From Caulobacter segnis ATCC 21756 (lineage in GTDB: Bacteria > Pseudomonadota > Alphaproteobacteria > Caulobacterales > Caulobacteraceae), in assembly GCF_000092285.1 (NCBI RefSeq), contig NC_014100.1, forward strand, positions 3,162,001 to 3,226,000: 64,000 nucleotides of DNA. The letters are read 5' to 3'. The notes beneath the pieces are model-generated. The model made no database searches, was not told the DNA's origin, and saw only the letters and a program-made list of their open reading frames with translations. The translations under genes and the position numbers were made by a program. Of this stretch, positions 25,564 through 34,006 are shown in pieces (within the stretch, counting starts at the first letter, position 1; every line of letters begins with the position of its first letter).

Positions 25564-27081
25564 CTAGAACTCTTCCCACTCCCCAGGCCGGGAGCTCGGC
25601 GCCACCTTCAGGGCGTTCGCGCCCTGGACATAGCGCTGGCGGAAGCTCTCGCGGGTCGGCGCGGCGACGGTGGGGCGTTGCGGCGGCGCGGCCGGGCGGC
25701 GTTCGACGCGGGCGGGCATCTCGTGCACCTCGGCGCCGACCTGATAGCGGCCGACCAGGCGCTCCAGCTCGGCGGCCTCGTCGGCCAGGGCGCGGCTGGC
25801 GGCGCTGGACTGCTGGACCATGGCCGCGTTCTGCTGGATCACCTGGTCCATCTGGTTCACCGCATGGTTCACCTCGGCCAGGCCCGTGGCCTGCTCCTTG
25901 GACGAGGCGGCGATGTCGCCCACCAGCTCGTTGATCTCGGCCACCTGCACCAGGATCTCGCGCAGGGTGTCGCCGGTCTCGCCGACCAGCTTGACGCCCT
26001 TGCCGACCTGGTCGCTCGAAGCGGTGATCAAGCCTTTGATCTCCTTGGCCGCGTCGGCCGAACGCTGGGCCAGGGCCCGAACTTCCTGAGCGACGACCGC
26101 GAAACCACGACCAGCGTCGCCCGCGCGGGCGGCCTCGACCCCGGCGTTCAGAGCCAACAGGTTGGTCTGGAAGGCGATTTCGTCGATGACGCCGATGATC
26201 TGGGTGATCGACTGGGAGGACTTCTCGATGCCGCCCATGGCCTCGACGGCCTCGTTGACCACCGCGCCGCTGCGCTCGGCCGCGGCCTTGGCGGTGATGG
26301 TCACCTGCCGCGCCCGCTCGGCGCCCTCGGCGCTGCGCTTGACGGTGGCGGTGAGCTGGTCGAGCGACGCGGCGGTCTGGGCCAGGCCCGAGGCCTGCCG
26401 CTCGGTGCGTTGGGCGAGATCTTCGGCCGCCTCGCCCATCTCGACGCAGCCGCCCCGGATGTTGCGGGCCGCGCCCAGGATGCCGGCCAGGGTGGCCTGC
26501 AGGGTCTCGACCGCGGCGTTGAAGTCGCGCGGCATCTGGACGGCGTCACCCTGGAAGGCGTCCTCGCGCATCCGCCAGATCAGGTCGCCCTCGGCCAGGC
26601 GCTCCAGCCCCTCGCCCAGCGCGTCTTCGGCCCGGGCTTGCGCGGCGGCTTGGGCGGCGGCCTCCTGCGCCTGGCGATGGTGCTCGGCCTCGGCGGCGGC
26701 CCACTGGGCCTCGCGCTCGGCCTTCTGGCGCTCGCCGTCGGCCAGGGTGTTGCGGAAGCCGTCGAGGGCGCGCGCGACCACGCCGATCTCGTCGTTGTGC
26801 TCCGTCCCGTAGACCGCCTGGTCGTAGCGGCCGGCGCTCAGGGCGTCGACCGAGCGCGACAGGCCGCCCAGCGGCTTCTTGACCACCGCCTTGGCGGTCA
26901 GGGCCAGGGCGATCAGGACGGCGACCGTGAAGACGCCACCGGCCGCCAGCAGAGTCAGCGCCACGCCGGGGCTCCCCCCCGCCTGCAGCGACACGCCTCC
27001 GGCCGCCGCGATCAGCAGGACCCCCATCGTCAGGCCGGTGGTGAGGATCAGCTTCCGGGCGATGGTCGATCGACGGGACAT
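25564..27081 (-). CDS. Methyl-accepting chemotaxis protein
   Basis: This 505-aa receptor has two N-terminal hydrophobic segments (residues 9-31 and 36-62) with almost no periplasmic part between them, so it probably senses an intracellular or membrane signal. A HAMP region and coiled coil follow. The signalling hairpin tip (EAARAGDAGRGFAVVAQEVR) lies in the C-terminal half. The last five residues are EWEEF, matching the aromatic-x-x-aromatic pentapeptide that tethers CheR methyltransferase in other bacteria. Upstream TTAACC half-sites and GANTC sites suggest cell-cycle control by CtrA and CcrM. Confidence 0.95.
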   Translation of the reverse strand: MSRRSTIARKLILTTGLTMGVLLIAAAGGVSLQAGGSPGVALTLLAAGGVFTVAVLIALALTAKAVVKKPLGGLSRSVDALSAGRYDQAVYGTEHNDEIGVVARALDGFRNTLADGERQKAEREAQWAAAEAEHHRQAQEAAAQAAAQARAEDALGEGLERLAEGDLIWRMREDAFQGDAVQMPRDFNAAVETLQATLAGILGAARNIRGGCVEMGEAAEDLAQRTERQASGLAQTAASLDQLTATVKRSAEGAERARQVTITAKAAAERSGAVVNEAVEAMGGIEKSSQSITQIIGVIDEIAFQTNLLALNAGVEAARAGDAGRGFAVVAQEVRALAQRSADAAKEIKGLITASSDQVGKGVKLVGETGDTLREILVQVAEINELVGDIAASSKEQATGLAEVNHAVNQMDQVIQQNAAMVQQSSAASRALADEAAELERLVGRYQVGAEVHEMPARVERRPAAPPQRPTVAAPTRESFRQRYVQGANALKVAPSSRPGEWEEF

Positions 27082-27111
27082 GAACGAGGTCTCCGGCCAA
27101 AACTATGGCTG

Positions 27112-27155
27112 TTAACCTTGTCTTTGACGATCGATTCCTGAATCGCCCGTTAACC
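27112..27155 (-). promoter_or_regulatory. Possible CtrA half-sites and GANTC sites upstream of the chemoreceptor gene
   Basis: Two TTAACC sequences (27112-27117 and 27150-27155) flank GATTC-CT-GAATC (27133-27144), two CcrM methylation sites. The segment is 30-75 bp upstream of the chemoreceptor ATG. The half-sites are not at the usual N7 spacing, so CtrA binding is uncertain. Confidence 0.35.
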
Positions 27156-27203
27156 ACGTTTGAAGGGCGCGAAATTCTGGCGATCCGCCCCCCGAAATGA
27201 GCC

Positions 27204-29525
27204 TCAGCGCGCGAAACGCGCTTTCACAGGCGCGTAGCTGTCCCACACCTGGCCATCGCTGACCGAGCGCAGCAGCTTGACGTATTCGGCGTGGCTCCAG
27301 GCCAGCGGCGTCGCCGAATCCGTCCCCTCGCCGCGCGCATAGCCGTGCGGGCTTTCCGCCCCGACGCCGTCCCAGACCTGCTCGGGGATCAGGAGACCGT
27401 CGTTGGCGAACAGCTCCATGGCGCGAACATAGGTGTCGCGGATCGTCTTCACCGCCGCCGCGTCCGGCTTGCCCGAGAGTCCCGCCAGCGCCAGCTCATA
27501 GTGCCCGCGCTCGCCGGTGAAGATCGGCCACACCCGGCCGCGCTGGCCGGGACGCATCTGACCGCCTTCGCCATAGTTGGCGCCGGTCTTCACGTCCTCG
27601 CCATAGCCGTCGACGCCATAGCGCCGCCAGCCGGGGAAGCTTCCGGTCTCGCCCGGGAAGGTGAAGTCGTAGCGGACACGATAGAGATCCTGCATCGCCT
27701 GGTCGTCGATCTTGGGCAGGCTGGCGACGATGGCCGGATCGTCGGCGCGGCGCACGCCGTAGCGGACCAGCTCCAGGAAGCCGGCGTCCAGCATCTTGTC
27801 TTCGGGGACCGCCGCCTGGCCGTTGCGCTCCTCGACCGGGCTCTTGTTGTTCGGGTCCTGGTCGCTGTTGAGCCGCAGATAGTAGTGGCCGTCGCCGAAC
27901 GCGCCCTGGGTCGTGACCATGCGGGCCTCGACCTTGGCGGAATAGTCATCGGCGGTCTGGCGATACAGCGTGGCGGAGGCCTGGTCGCCCGCCGCCTCGG
28001 CGATGTCGCCGGCCACCACCAGGCCCGCGATCACGGCGGCGGTCGTCGAGGGCGAGTAGCCGCCCTGCTCTTCCCAGCGCTCCTGCTGAGTGAACGGCGG
28101 GGTGATGGTGGCGCTGTTCCAGCCCAGGCCCACCTTGCCGCCCTTCACCAGGAAGTCGGCGGCGGGTTTCAGCATCCGTCCGTAATAGGCCTTCAGTTCG
28201 GCCTCGGGCAGCCAGCCCAGTTTCCACAGCTTCCAGCCCAGCATGATCGGCATGGCGGTCTGGTCGAGCTGAACGCCGACCCATTCGGGCGTGCCGTCGA
28301 CATGCGACTTCTGCAGGAACCAGCCGCCGGCCCCCGTATTGCCTGGGGTCTTGGGTCCGACCTGCACCGTCGGCAGGTAGTGGAAGGCCGCCAGCGGCGT
28401 CTGCTGGTCGCCCAGCGCCGCCAGGGCCATGGCGCACTGGTAGAAGTCGCGCGGCCAGACGGCCTTGTAGCCCGTCGAGGACTGGGTGGCGTCGACCGTG
28501 TCGCCCCAAGGGTTCGACAGCGAGGCGATCAGGGCGCCGGCATGGGTGCGGTCCTCCTGCACCTTCAGCATCAGGGCCGAGGCCTGGACCAGCTTGCCAC
28601 CGTCCTCGGACGCCTCGCGCAGGCGGTGCAGCTCGGACAGCGAGGCCAGATAGTCCTCCCAGCCGACGCGCTCACCCTCGCCGTTGAAGCGGGCCAGCAC
28701 CTCGGCATAGCCGGTCTTCAGCGTCGCCGAGGCCGAGGCGTCGGCGGTCTTGGCGTCGGGACCGAAGCCCAAGGCGAAGTCGAAGGTCGCTTCCTGGGCG
28801 ACGGTCGGCAGCGTGACGGTCAGGACGATCGCGCCCTTAGCGGAGGTGGTCGTCGCCTTCAGCCCCGTCAAGGCGTCGCCGTCGTGGAGCACGCTGGCCG
28901 AGGCCTTGGCGAAGGGCTTGGCGCCCTTGAGGCTGAGGTGGGCCTTGCCCTCGAAGGCCGTCAGGGCCGTGGTCGAGGCCGCGCCCGCGTCGCCGCCGCC
29001 GGTGTTGGCCATGTGCGGCTCCAGCACCACGGTCGGGGTCACGGGGCCCTTCAGAGCCTTGACGGTCACCCGCACGAACAGGCTGTCGCGGTCGGGATCG
29101 GTGAAGATCCGCTTCTCGATGACGAAGCGACCCTGCTTGTCGGTCGTGGTGATCTTGTAGGCCGGCGACAACGGGCGGCCGGCGGCGTCGACGTGCAGGT
29201 ATTCGGTCTTGGCCGTGGTGTCCGCGCCCTCGACCGCCAGGCCGGTCGGCGTCTGGACGGCGATGCGCATCTGCTTGATCTGGGCCTCGTGGATCAGGCC
29301 GTACATGGTCTCGGTCAGCACGCCGTCGGCGATCGAGAACCAGACCTTGGACACCGCGCCAGTCGGGCCGCCGGGCTTGTAGGCGCCGTCGACATAGGCC
29401 TCGTAGGACGCCCCGACGCCGGTCTTGGCGGCGTAGGCCCAGGTCGTGGCCGGCGCGGCGGCGTGGGCGGCGTGGGCGAGCGCGGAGGCGGCCGAGGCCA
29501 GGGCGATCAGTTTCAGGCGGCGCAT
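27204..29525 (-). CDS. Exported glucoamylase, GH15
   Basis: This 773-aa glucan 1,4-alpha-glucosidase releases glucose from the non-reducing ends of maltodextrins and starch. A signal peptide covers residues 1-22 (ALASAASALAHAAHA). A beta-sandwich domain of about 270 residues is followed by the (alpha/alpha)6 barrel. The general acid lies in RWEEQGGYSPST (about residue 484) and the general base in LLIPEQVWDG (about 713), both typical of bacterial GH15. It lies 37 bp after the malY stop on the same strand and is probably in the malY operon. It likely acts in the periplasm or outside the cell. Confidence 0.95.
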   Translation of the reverse strand: MRRLKLIALASAASALAHAAHAAAPATTWAYAAKTGVGASYEAYVDGAYKPGGPTGAVSKVWFSIADGVLTETMYGLIHEAQIKQMRIAVQTPTGLAVEGADTTAKTEYLHVDAAGRPLSPAYKITTTDKQGRFVIEKRIFTDPDRDSLFVRVTVKALKGPVTPTVVLEPHMANTGGGDAGAASTTALTAFEGKAHLSLKGAKPFAKASASVLHDGDALTGLKATTTSAKGAIVLTVTLPTVAQEATFDFALGFGPDAKTADASASATLKTGYAEVLARFNGEGERVGWEDYLASLSELHRLREASEDGGKLVQASALMLKVQEDRTHAGALIASLSNPWGDTVDATQSSTGYKAVWPRDFYQCAMALAALGDQQTPLAAFHYLPTVQVGPKTPGNTGAGGWFLQKSHVDGTPEWVGVQLDQTAMPIMLGWKLWKLGWLPEAELKAYYGRMLKPAADFLVKGGKVGLGWNSATITPPFTQQERWEEQGGYSPSTTAAVIAGLVVAGDIAEAAGDQASATLYRQTADDYSAKVEARMVTTQGAFGDGHYYLRLNSDQDPNNKSPVEERNGQAAVPEDKMLDAGFLELVRYGVRRADDPAIVASLPKIDDQAMQDLYRVRYDFTFPGETGSFPGWRRYGVDGYGEDVKTGANYGEGGQMRPGQRGRVWPIFTGERGHYELALAGLSGKPDAAAVKTIRDTYVRAMELFANDGLLIPEQVWDGVGAESPHGYARGEGTDSATPLAWSHAEYVKLLRSVSDGQVWDSYAPVKARFAR

Positions 29526-29562
29526 GGCGAGGACCTCGTCAGGCTGAAGGGAAAACAGGGGA

Positions 29563-31056
29563 TCAGGCGGGCTTGGCGTCGCGAACCGCGAAGGTCCCCA
29601 GGGCTGCGATGACCAGGGAGGCCGCGCCCAGGACGAGCGCGTAGATGGCCTGGCTGCCGAAGAAGGTCTTCAGCAGCAGGCCCAGCACCGTCGCCGCCAG
29701 GAGCTGCGGGATGACGATGAAGAAATTGAAGACGCCCATGTAGACGCCCATCTTCCGGGCCGGCAGCGCGCCCGCCAGGATCGAGTACGGGGCCGACAGG
29801 ATCGAGCTCCAGGCGAACCCGACGCCGATCATGCCCACCCACAGCAGGCCCGGCTGGCGGATCAGCAGAAAGGACAGCAAGCCCAGCGCGCCCAGCGTCA
29901 GGCAGACGGCGTGGCTGACCTTGCGGCTGGTGACCTTGACCATCACCGGGATCAGCAGGGCCGCCAGGGCCGCGACGCCGTTATAGACGGCGAACAGCAC
30001 ACCCACCCAGTCGGCGCCTTCGTTGTAGGCCTTGGAGGCGGCGTCCGTCGCGCCGAAGTGGACCGCCGCCACGGCGGGCGTCGTGTAGATCCACATGGCG
30101 AACAGGCCAAACCACGAGAAGAACTGCACCACCGCCAGCTGACGCATGGTGACGGGCATGCGGAAGACGTCCTCCAGCACCTCGGAGAAACCATTGTCGG
30201 TGCGGCCCAGGCGCTTGAACCGCGCGCCGGCCACGCCCGCGACGCCGAACGCCAGCAGCAGCCCCGCCAGGACGTAGAGCTCCTTTTCCAGCCGCGCCCC
30301 CCAGACGATCGCGGCCAGGGCCAGGCCGGCCAGCACGCCGCCGACGCCCAGGGCGATATAGGCGTTGATCGAAGGCGCGGGCTCCTGGCGCGGACCAAAG
30401 CGACGCTCCTCCACGTCGAATGCCTGCAGTTGCTCGGGCGGATATTCGCGGGTGGTGAAGACGGTCCACATCACCGCCGCCAGCAGTCCCGCGCCGCCGA
30501 CGTAGAAGGCGATGCGGACCGCGTCGGGGATCTCGCCCGGCGGAGCCGTGTTGGCGACGTGGAGCCAGTTGGTCAGCATCCACGGCAGGGCCGAGGCCAG
30601 CACCGCGCCCAGGCCGATGAAAAAGCTCTGCATGGCGTAGCCGGTGGCGCGCTGCTCGTCGGGCAGGTTGTCGCCGACGAAGGCCCGGAACGGCTCCATG
30701 GTGACATTGATCGAGGCGTCCATGATCCACAGCGCCGCCGCCGCGACCCACAGGGTCGGCGAATTCGGCATGACCAGCAGGGCCGCCGTGGTCAGGATCG
30801 CGCCCCAGAAGAAATAGGGCCGCCGACGGCCCAGTCGCCCCCAGGTCTTGTCGCTGAGATGGCCGATGATCGGCTGGACCAGAAGGCCCGTGGCCGGCGC
30901 GGCGATCCACAGGATCGCCAGGTGGTTCACGTCGACACCCAGGGTCTGGAAGATGCGGCTGGTGTTGGCGTTCTGCAGGCCGAAACCGATCTGGATTCCG
31001 AAGAACCCAAAGCACATGTTCCAGATCTGCAGGAAAGTCAGCCTCTGCCTGGCCAT
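29563..31056 (-). CDS. malY: Maltose/maltodextrin transporter, MFS (MalY)
   Basis: This 497-aa inner-membrane protein has about twelve hydrophobic segments and an MFS loop (GHLSDKTWGRLGRRRPYFFWGAI), typical of glycoside-pentoside-hexuronide/sucrose-type symporters. The placement and neighbours match MalY of C. crescentus, the cytoplasmic-membrane maltose transporter described with MalA. It is divergent from malI, and the 327-bp region between them carries several TTTGCA-rich sites. Glucoamylase follows as the second gene. The name rests on synteny recall plus family. Confidence 0.9.
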   Translation of the reverse strand: MARQRLTFLQIWNMCFGFFGIQIGFGLQNANTSRIFQTLGVDVNHLAILWIAAPATGLLVQPIIGHLSDKTWGRLGRRRPYFFWGAILTTAALLVMPNSPTLWVAAAALWIMDASINVTMEPFRAFVGDNLPDEQRATGYAMQSFFIGLGAVLASALPWMLTNWLHVANTAPPGEIPDAVRIAFYVGGAGLLAAVMWTVFTTREYPPEQLQAFDVEERRFGPRQEPAPSINAYIALGVGGVLAGLALAAIVWGARLEKELYVLAGLLLAFGVAGVAGARFKRLGRTDNGFSEVLEDVFRMPVTMRQLAVVQFFSWFGLFAMWIYTTPAVAAVHFGATDAASKAYNEGADWVGVLFAVYNGVAALAALLIPVMVKVTSRKVSHAVCLTLGALGLLSFLLIRQPGLLWVGMIGVGFAWSSILSAPYSILAGALPARKMGVYMGVFNFFIVIPQLLAATVLGLLLKTFFGSQAIYALVLGAASLVIAALGTFAVRDAKPA

Positions 31057-31247
31057 CCGTCTCCGCCCCGCCGCGACCGGTTAGCCCGGTCCGTTTTCGC
31101 AATATTTTGCACAAGTTGCGCAAGGCGTATTTGCACATGCCCCGCCGTTTCGCGCAACGGAAAAGGCTGCAAAATATGGAGATGTTGCGCACGATCGTGC
31201 TGAAGCACTCTCGAGACGCCAGATATACGCGCCCCCCTGGCGACATT

Positions 31248-31269
31248 GTTTGCGGTATTTTTCACAAAC
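31248..31269. promoter_or_regulatory. Operator-like site, probable MalI target
   Basis: An imperfect palindrome with arms GTTTG and CAAAC encloses a core that reads TTTGCGGTATTTTTCAC. That core is nearly the same as TTTGCAGTAATTTTCAC found just upstream of malA. Confidence 0.6.
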
Positions 31270-31340
31270 TGCCGATGCGGCTAGCCGCCCGCTGGACGGT
31301 TGCAAATCTCGCCGAACCGGGCCTTATGGCCAATGAAAAA

Positions 31341-31365
31341 CTTTGCAGAAATGTTTGCAGCAAAG
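31341..31365. promoter_or_regulatory. Operator-like palindrome just upstream of malI
   Basis: Arms CTTTGC and GCAAAG are exact complements, with TTTGC repeated once inside. It ends 18 bp before the malI start, a position that would allow MalI autorepression. Confidence 0.6.
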
Positions 31366-31383
31366 CGTTGGGGACGGGCGTAG

Positions 31384-32394
31384 GTGAGCAGAGGCGCGAC
31401 ACGACTTGAGGACCTGGCCAAGCTGGCCGGGGTTTCGATCTCCACAGCCTCGCGGGCGCTGAACGACAGCCCGGCGGTGAACCAGCGCACTAAGCAGCTG
31501 ATCTGGAAGCTGGCGCGCGAGATGGACTATCCGTTCCGCCGCTACATGCCCGCCGGCCCGATCGGCGCCGAGGCCACGATCGCCCTCGTGACCCCCCGCC
31601 CGCAAGGCCGCGACAGCGGCATGTCCGACCCGTTCTTCCTGGAACTGCTGGCCGGGGTCGGCGAGGCGGCCAAGGAGCGCGGCTGCGACGTCATCCTCAG
31701 CCACATCGCTCCGGCTAATTTCGAGGATCTCGCCGCGGCGATGAACACCAGCCGGGCCGAGGGGGTGATCTTCCTGGGCCAGAGCTCGCTGCACGCGGCC
31801 TTCAACCGTCTGGCCGAGACCGAAACCCGCTTCGTGGTCTGGGGCGCCCAGTTCCCGGACCAGGCCTATTGCTCGGTCGGCTCAGACAACATCCAGGGCG
31901 GCCGCCGCGCCACGCTGCATCTGGCGCGCCTGGGCCGCAAGCGCATCGTCTTCCTGGGGGACACCGAGGCGCCCGAGGCCATGCACCGCCACCGCGGCTA
32001 TCTGGAAGCCCTGGAGCAGGCCAAGCTGGGCGTCGATCCGGACCTGATCGTCCCCGCCCACTTCGAGGTCGAGTCGGCCGAGGCCGCCGTCGACAGCCTG
32101 ATCCATCACGGCATCCAGTTCGACGGCGTGGTCGCCGCTTCGGATCTGATCGCCCTGGGCGCCATCCGCGCGCTGAAGCACGCGGGCCTGTCCGTGCCCG
32201 GCGACGTCTCGGTGATGGGCTTCGACAACGTGCCCTTCAGCCGCTACGCCAGCCCCGCCCTCTCGACCATCGCTCAGGACACGGCCAAGGCCGGCCGGCT
32301 GATGGTATCCAAGCTGCTCGACAGCGGCGAGCGCGCCAGCCGATCGGAGCGGGTGCCGACCGACCTGATCATCCGGGAAAGCTGCGGGGGCTAG
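31384..32394 (+). CDS. malI: LacI-family repressor of maltodextrin genes (MalI)
   Basis: This 336-aa regulator starts at a GTG. The N-terminal LacI helix-turn-helix is RLEDLAKLAGVSISTASRAL, with the hinge helix after it. The periplasmic-binding-protein-like effector domain shows LPDQAYCSVGSDN-like and SVMGFDNVPFSRYASPALSTI segments of the family. Gene content matches malI of C. crescentus, which represses malA and malY. It lies between malY (divergent) and the alpha-glucosidase gene (convergent, stops overlapping in CTAG). Direct TTTGCA-rich sites precede it and malA. Confidence 0.92.
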   Translation: MSRGATRLEDLAKLAGVSISTASRALNDSPAVNQRTKQLIWKLAREMDYPFRRYMPAGPIGAEATIALVTPRPQGRDSGMSDPFFLELLAGVGEAAKERGCDVILSHIAPANFEDLAAAMNTSRAEGVIFLGQSSLHAAFNRLAETETRFVVWGAQFPDQAYCSVGSDNIQGGRRATLHLARLGRKRIVFLGDTEAPEAMHRHRGYLEALEQAKLGVDPDLIVPAHFEVESAEAAVDSLIHHGIQFDGVVAASDLIALGAIRALKHAGLSVPGDVSVMGFDNVPFSRYASPALSTIAQDTAKAGRLMVSKLLDSGERASRSERVPTDLIIRESCGG

Positions 32395-33968
32395 CCCCGC
32401 CGCGCGATCAGTCCCGCGCAGGGCGGCATCTCGCCCTCGGCGCCGAGGTTGACGCCGTCGATCAGCGTCCAGCCATCCGGCGGCGACCAACCCACCGCCT
32501 CGTGACCCAGGTTGAAGGCCAGCAGCAGCGCGTCCGCCCCCTCCCCGCGCTGGAAGATCAGCAGCGGGCTGTTGGTGTCGACGAAGGTGATGGCGCCGGT
32601 GCGCAGCGCCGGATGAGCGCGACGCAGGGCGATCAGGCGGCGCGCGACGTGCAGGGTCGAGTTCGGATCGGCCTCCTGGGCGTCCACGGCCAGCGACATG
32701 TGCTCGGGATCGACCGGCAGCCAGGGCTCGACCGCCGAGAAGCCGGCGTTCAGCGCATGAGCCTGCCAGGGCATGGGGGTGCGAGCCCCATCGCGACCCA
32801 GGGTCTGGGGCCAGTTGGCGATGGCTTCCGGGTCCTGCAGCCGCTCGAACGGAACATTCGCCTGGGGCAAGCCCAGCTCCTCGCCCTGATAGACAAAGAC
32901 ATTGCCGCGCAGCCCCATCAGCAGCAGCAGGCACATCTCGGCGAAGGCCTTGCGGTCACGGCCCTCGGCCCAGCGCGACACCGCGCGCGGCGCGTCGTGG
33001 TTGGAGAAGGTCCAGGACGGCCAGCCTTCCCCATCCTCGCCCGGCCACATGGCCGCGCCCTGGGGGATCATGTCGCCGGACAGCTTGTCGGCGTAGAGAT
33101 AGAGGAAGCCGTAGGCGCTGTTCAGCCGATCGTTTCCGGCCGTGAACAGCTTCATCTCGCGATCGGCGTGGTCGCCGCCGACCTCGGCCACCGAGAACCG
33201 CCCGCCCGCCGCGTCGGTCAGGGCCCGGATGCGCGACAGGAACTTCGGGATGTCGGCGTGGCTCTGGTTGTGGATCTTGTCCTGGAAGTCGAACGGCCGC
33301 GTGCGCTTGCCGCCCGGCGGCAGGGGCGGATTGTCGGTCAGCGCCGGGTCGTGCATCGAGAAGTTGATGGCGTCGAAACGGAAGCCGTCCACGCCCTTGT
33401 CGATCCAGAACTGGGTGACGGCCAGCAGGGCGTCCTGGACCGCGGGATTGTGCAGGTTCAGCTGCGGCTGCGAGGCCAGGAAGTTGTGCATGTAGTACTG
33501 GCCGCGGCGCGCGTCCCAGGTCCAGGCGGGGCCGCCGAACACCGACTGCCAGTTGCTGGGCGGGCTGCCGTCGGGCTTGGCGTCGGCCCAGACGAACCAG
33601 TCGGCCTTGGCGTTGGTCCGGTCCTGGCGGCTCTCGGCGAACCAGGGATGCTCCTCGGACGTGTGCGAGAAGACCAGATCGATGATGATCTTCAGGTCCA
33701 GCGCGTGAGCCTTGGCGACCAGGGCGTCGAAGTCGGCCAGGGACCCAAAGATCGGATCGACGTCGCGATAGTCCGAGACGTCGTAGCCGAAGTCCTTCAT
33801 CGGCGACTTGAAGAACGGCGACAGCCAAACGCCCTCGACGCCCAGCGAGGCGATGTGCTCGAGCCGGGCGGTGATCCCCGGCAGGTCGCCGACGCCGTCG
33901 CCGTTCGAGTCGGCGAAGCTGCGCGGATAGACCTGGTAGATCACCGCGCCGCGCCACCACTCGCTCAT
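32391..33968 (-). CDS. Alpha-glucosidase, GH13
   Basis: This 525-aa protein starts at the ATG at 33968 (MSEWWRGAVIYQVYPRSFADSNGDG), the typical opening of oligo-1,6-glucosidase/alpha-glucosidase proteins; the 50 upstream residues of the longer frame are not family-like. The catalytic triad is visible: nucleophile Asp in DGFRFDAIN (about residue 198), acid Glu in VAEVGGD (about 263) and Asp in SNHDAPR (about 322). There is no signal peptide, so it acts in the cytosol on imported maltose and maltodextrins. It is the second gene after the alpha-amylase. Confidence 0.94.
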   Translation of the reverse strand: MSEWWRGAVIYQVYPRSFADSNGDGVGDLPGITARLEHIASLGVEGVWLSPFFKSPMKDFGYDVSDYRDVDPIFGSLADFDALVAKAHALDLKIIIDLVFSHTSEEHPWFAESRQDRTNAKADWFVWADAKPDGSPPSNWQSVFGGPAWTWDARRGQYYMHNFLASQPQLNLHNPAVQDALLAVTQFWIDKGVDGFRFDAINFSMHDPALTDNPPLPPGGKRTRPFDFQDKIHNQSHADIPKFLSRIRALTDAAGGRFSVAEVGGDHADREMKLFTAGNDRLNSAYGFLYLYADKLSGDMIPQGAAMWPGEDGEGWPSWTFSNHDAPRAVSRWAEGRDRKAFAEMCLLLLMGLRGNVFVYQGEELGLPQANVPFERLQDPEAIANWPQTLGRDGARTPMPWQAHALNAGFSAVEPWLPVDPEHMSLAVDAQEADPNSTLHVARRLIALRRAHPALRTGAITFVDTNSPLLIFQRGEGADALLLAFNLGHEAVGWSPPDGWTLIDGVNLGAEGEMPPCAGLIARRG

Positions 33969-34006
33969 CAACGTCTCCGCACGGGGCTTGGCTAGAACTT
34001 CAACGG

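Larger units (their letters stand above)
31057..31383. other. malY-malI control region
   Basis: This gene-free divergent region is AT-rich for the genome and full of TTGC/GCAA words. Besides the two sites listed separately, TTTTCGCAATATTTTGCA (31094-31111) close to the malY start is a further operator candidate, followed by TTGCGCAA at 31116-31123. No coding sequence is supported. Confidence 0.65.

Noticed and set aside
27291-29612. 773-codon + strand open frame
   Set aside because: It is the antisense of the glucoamylase gene.
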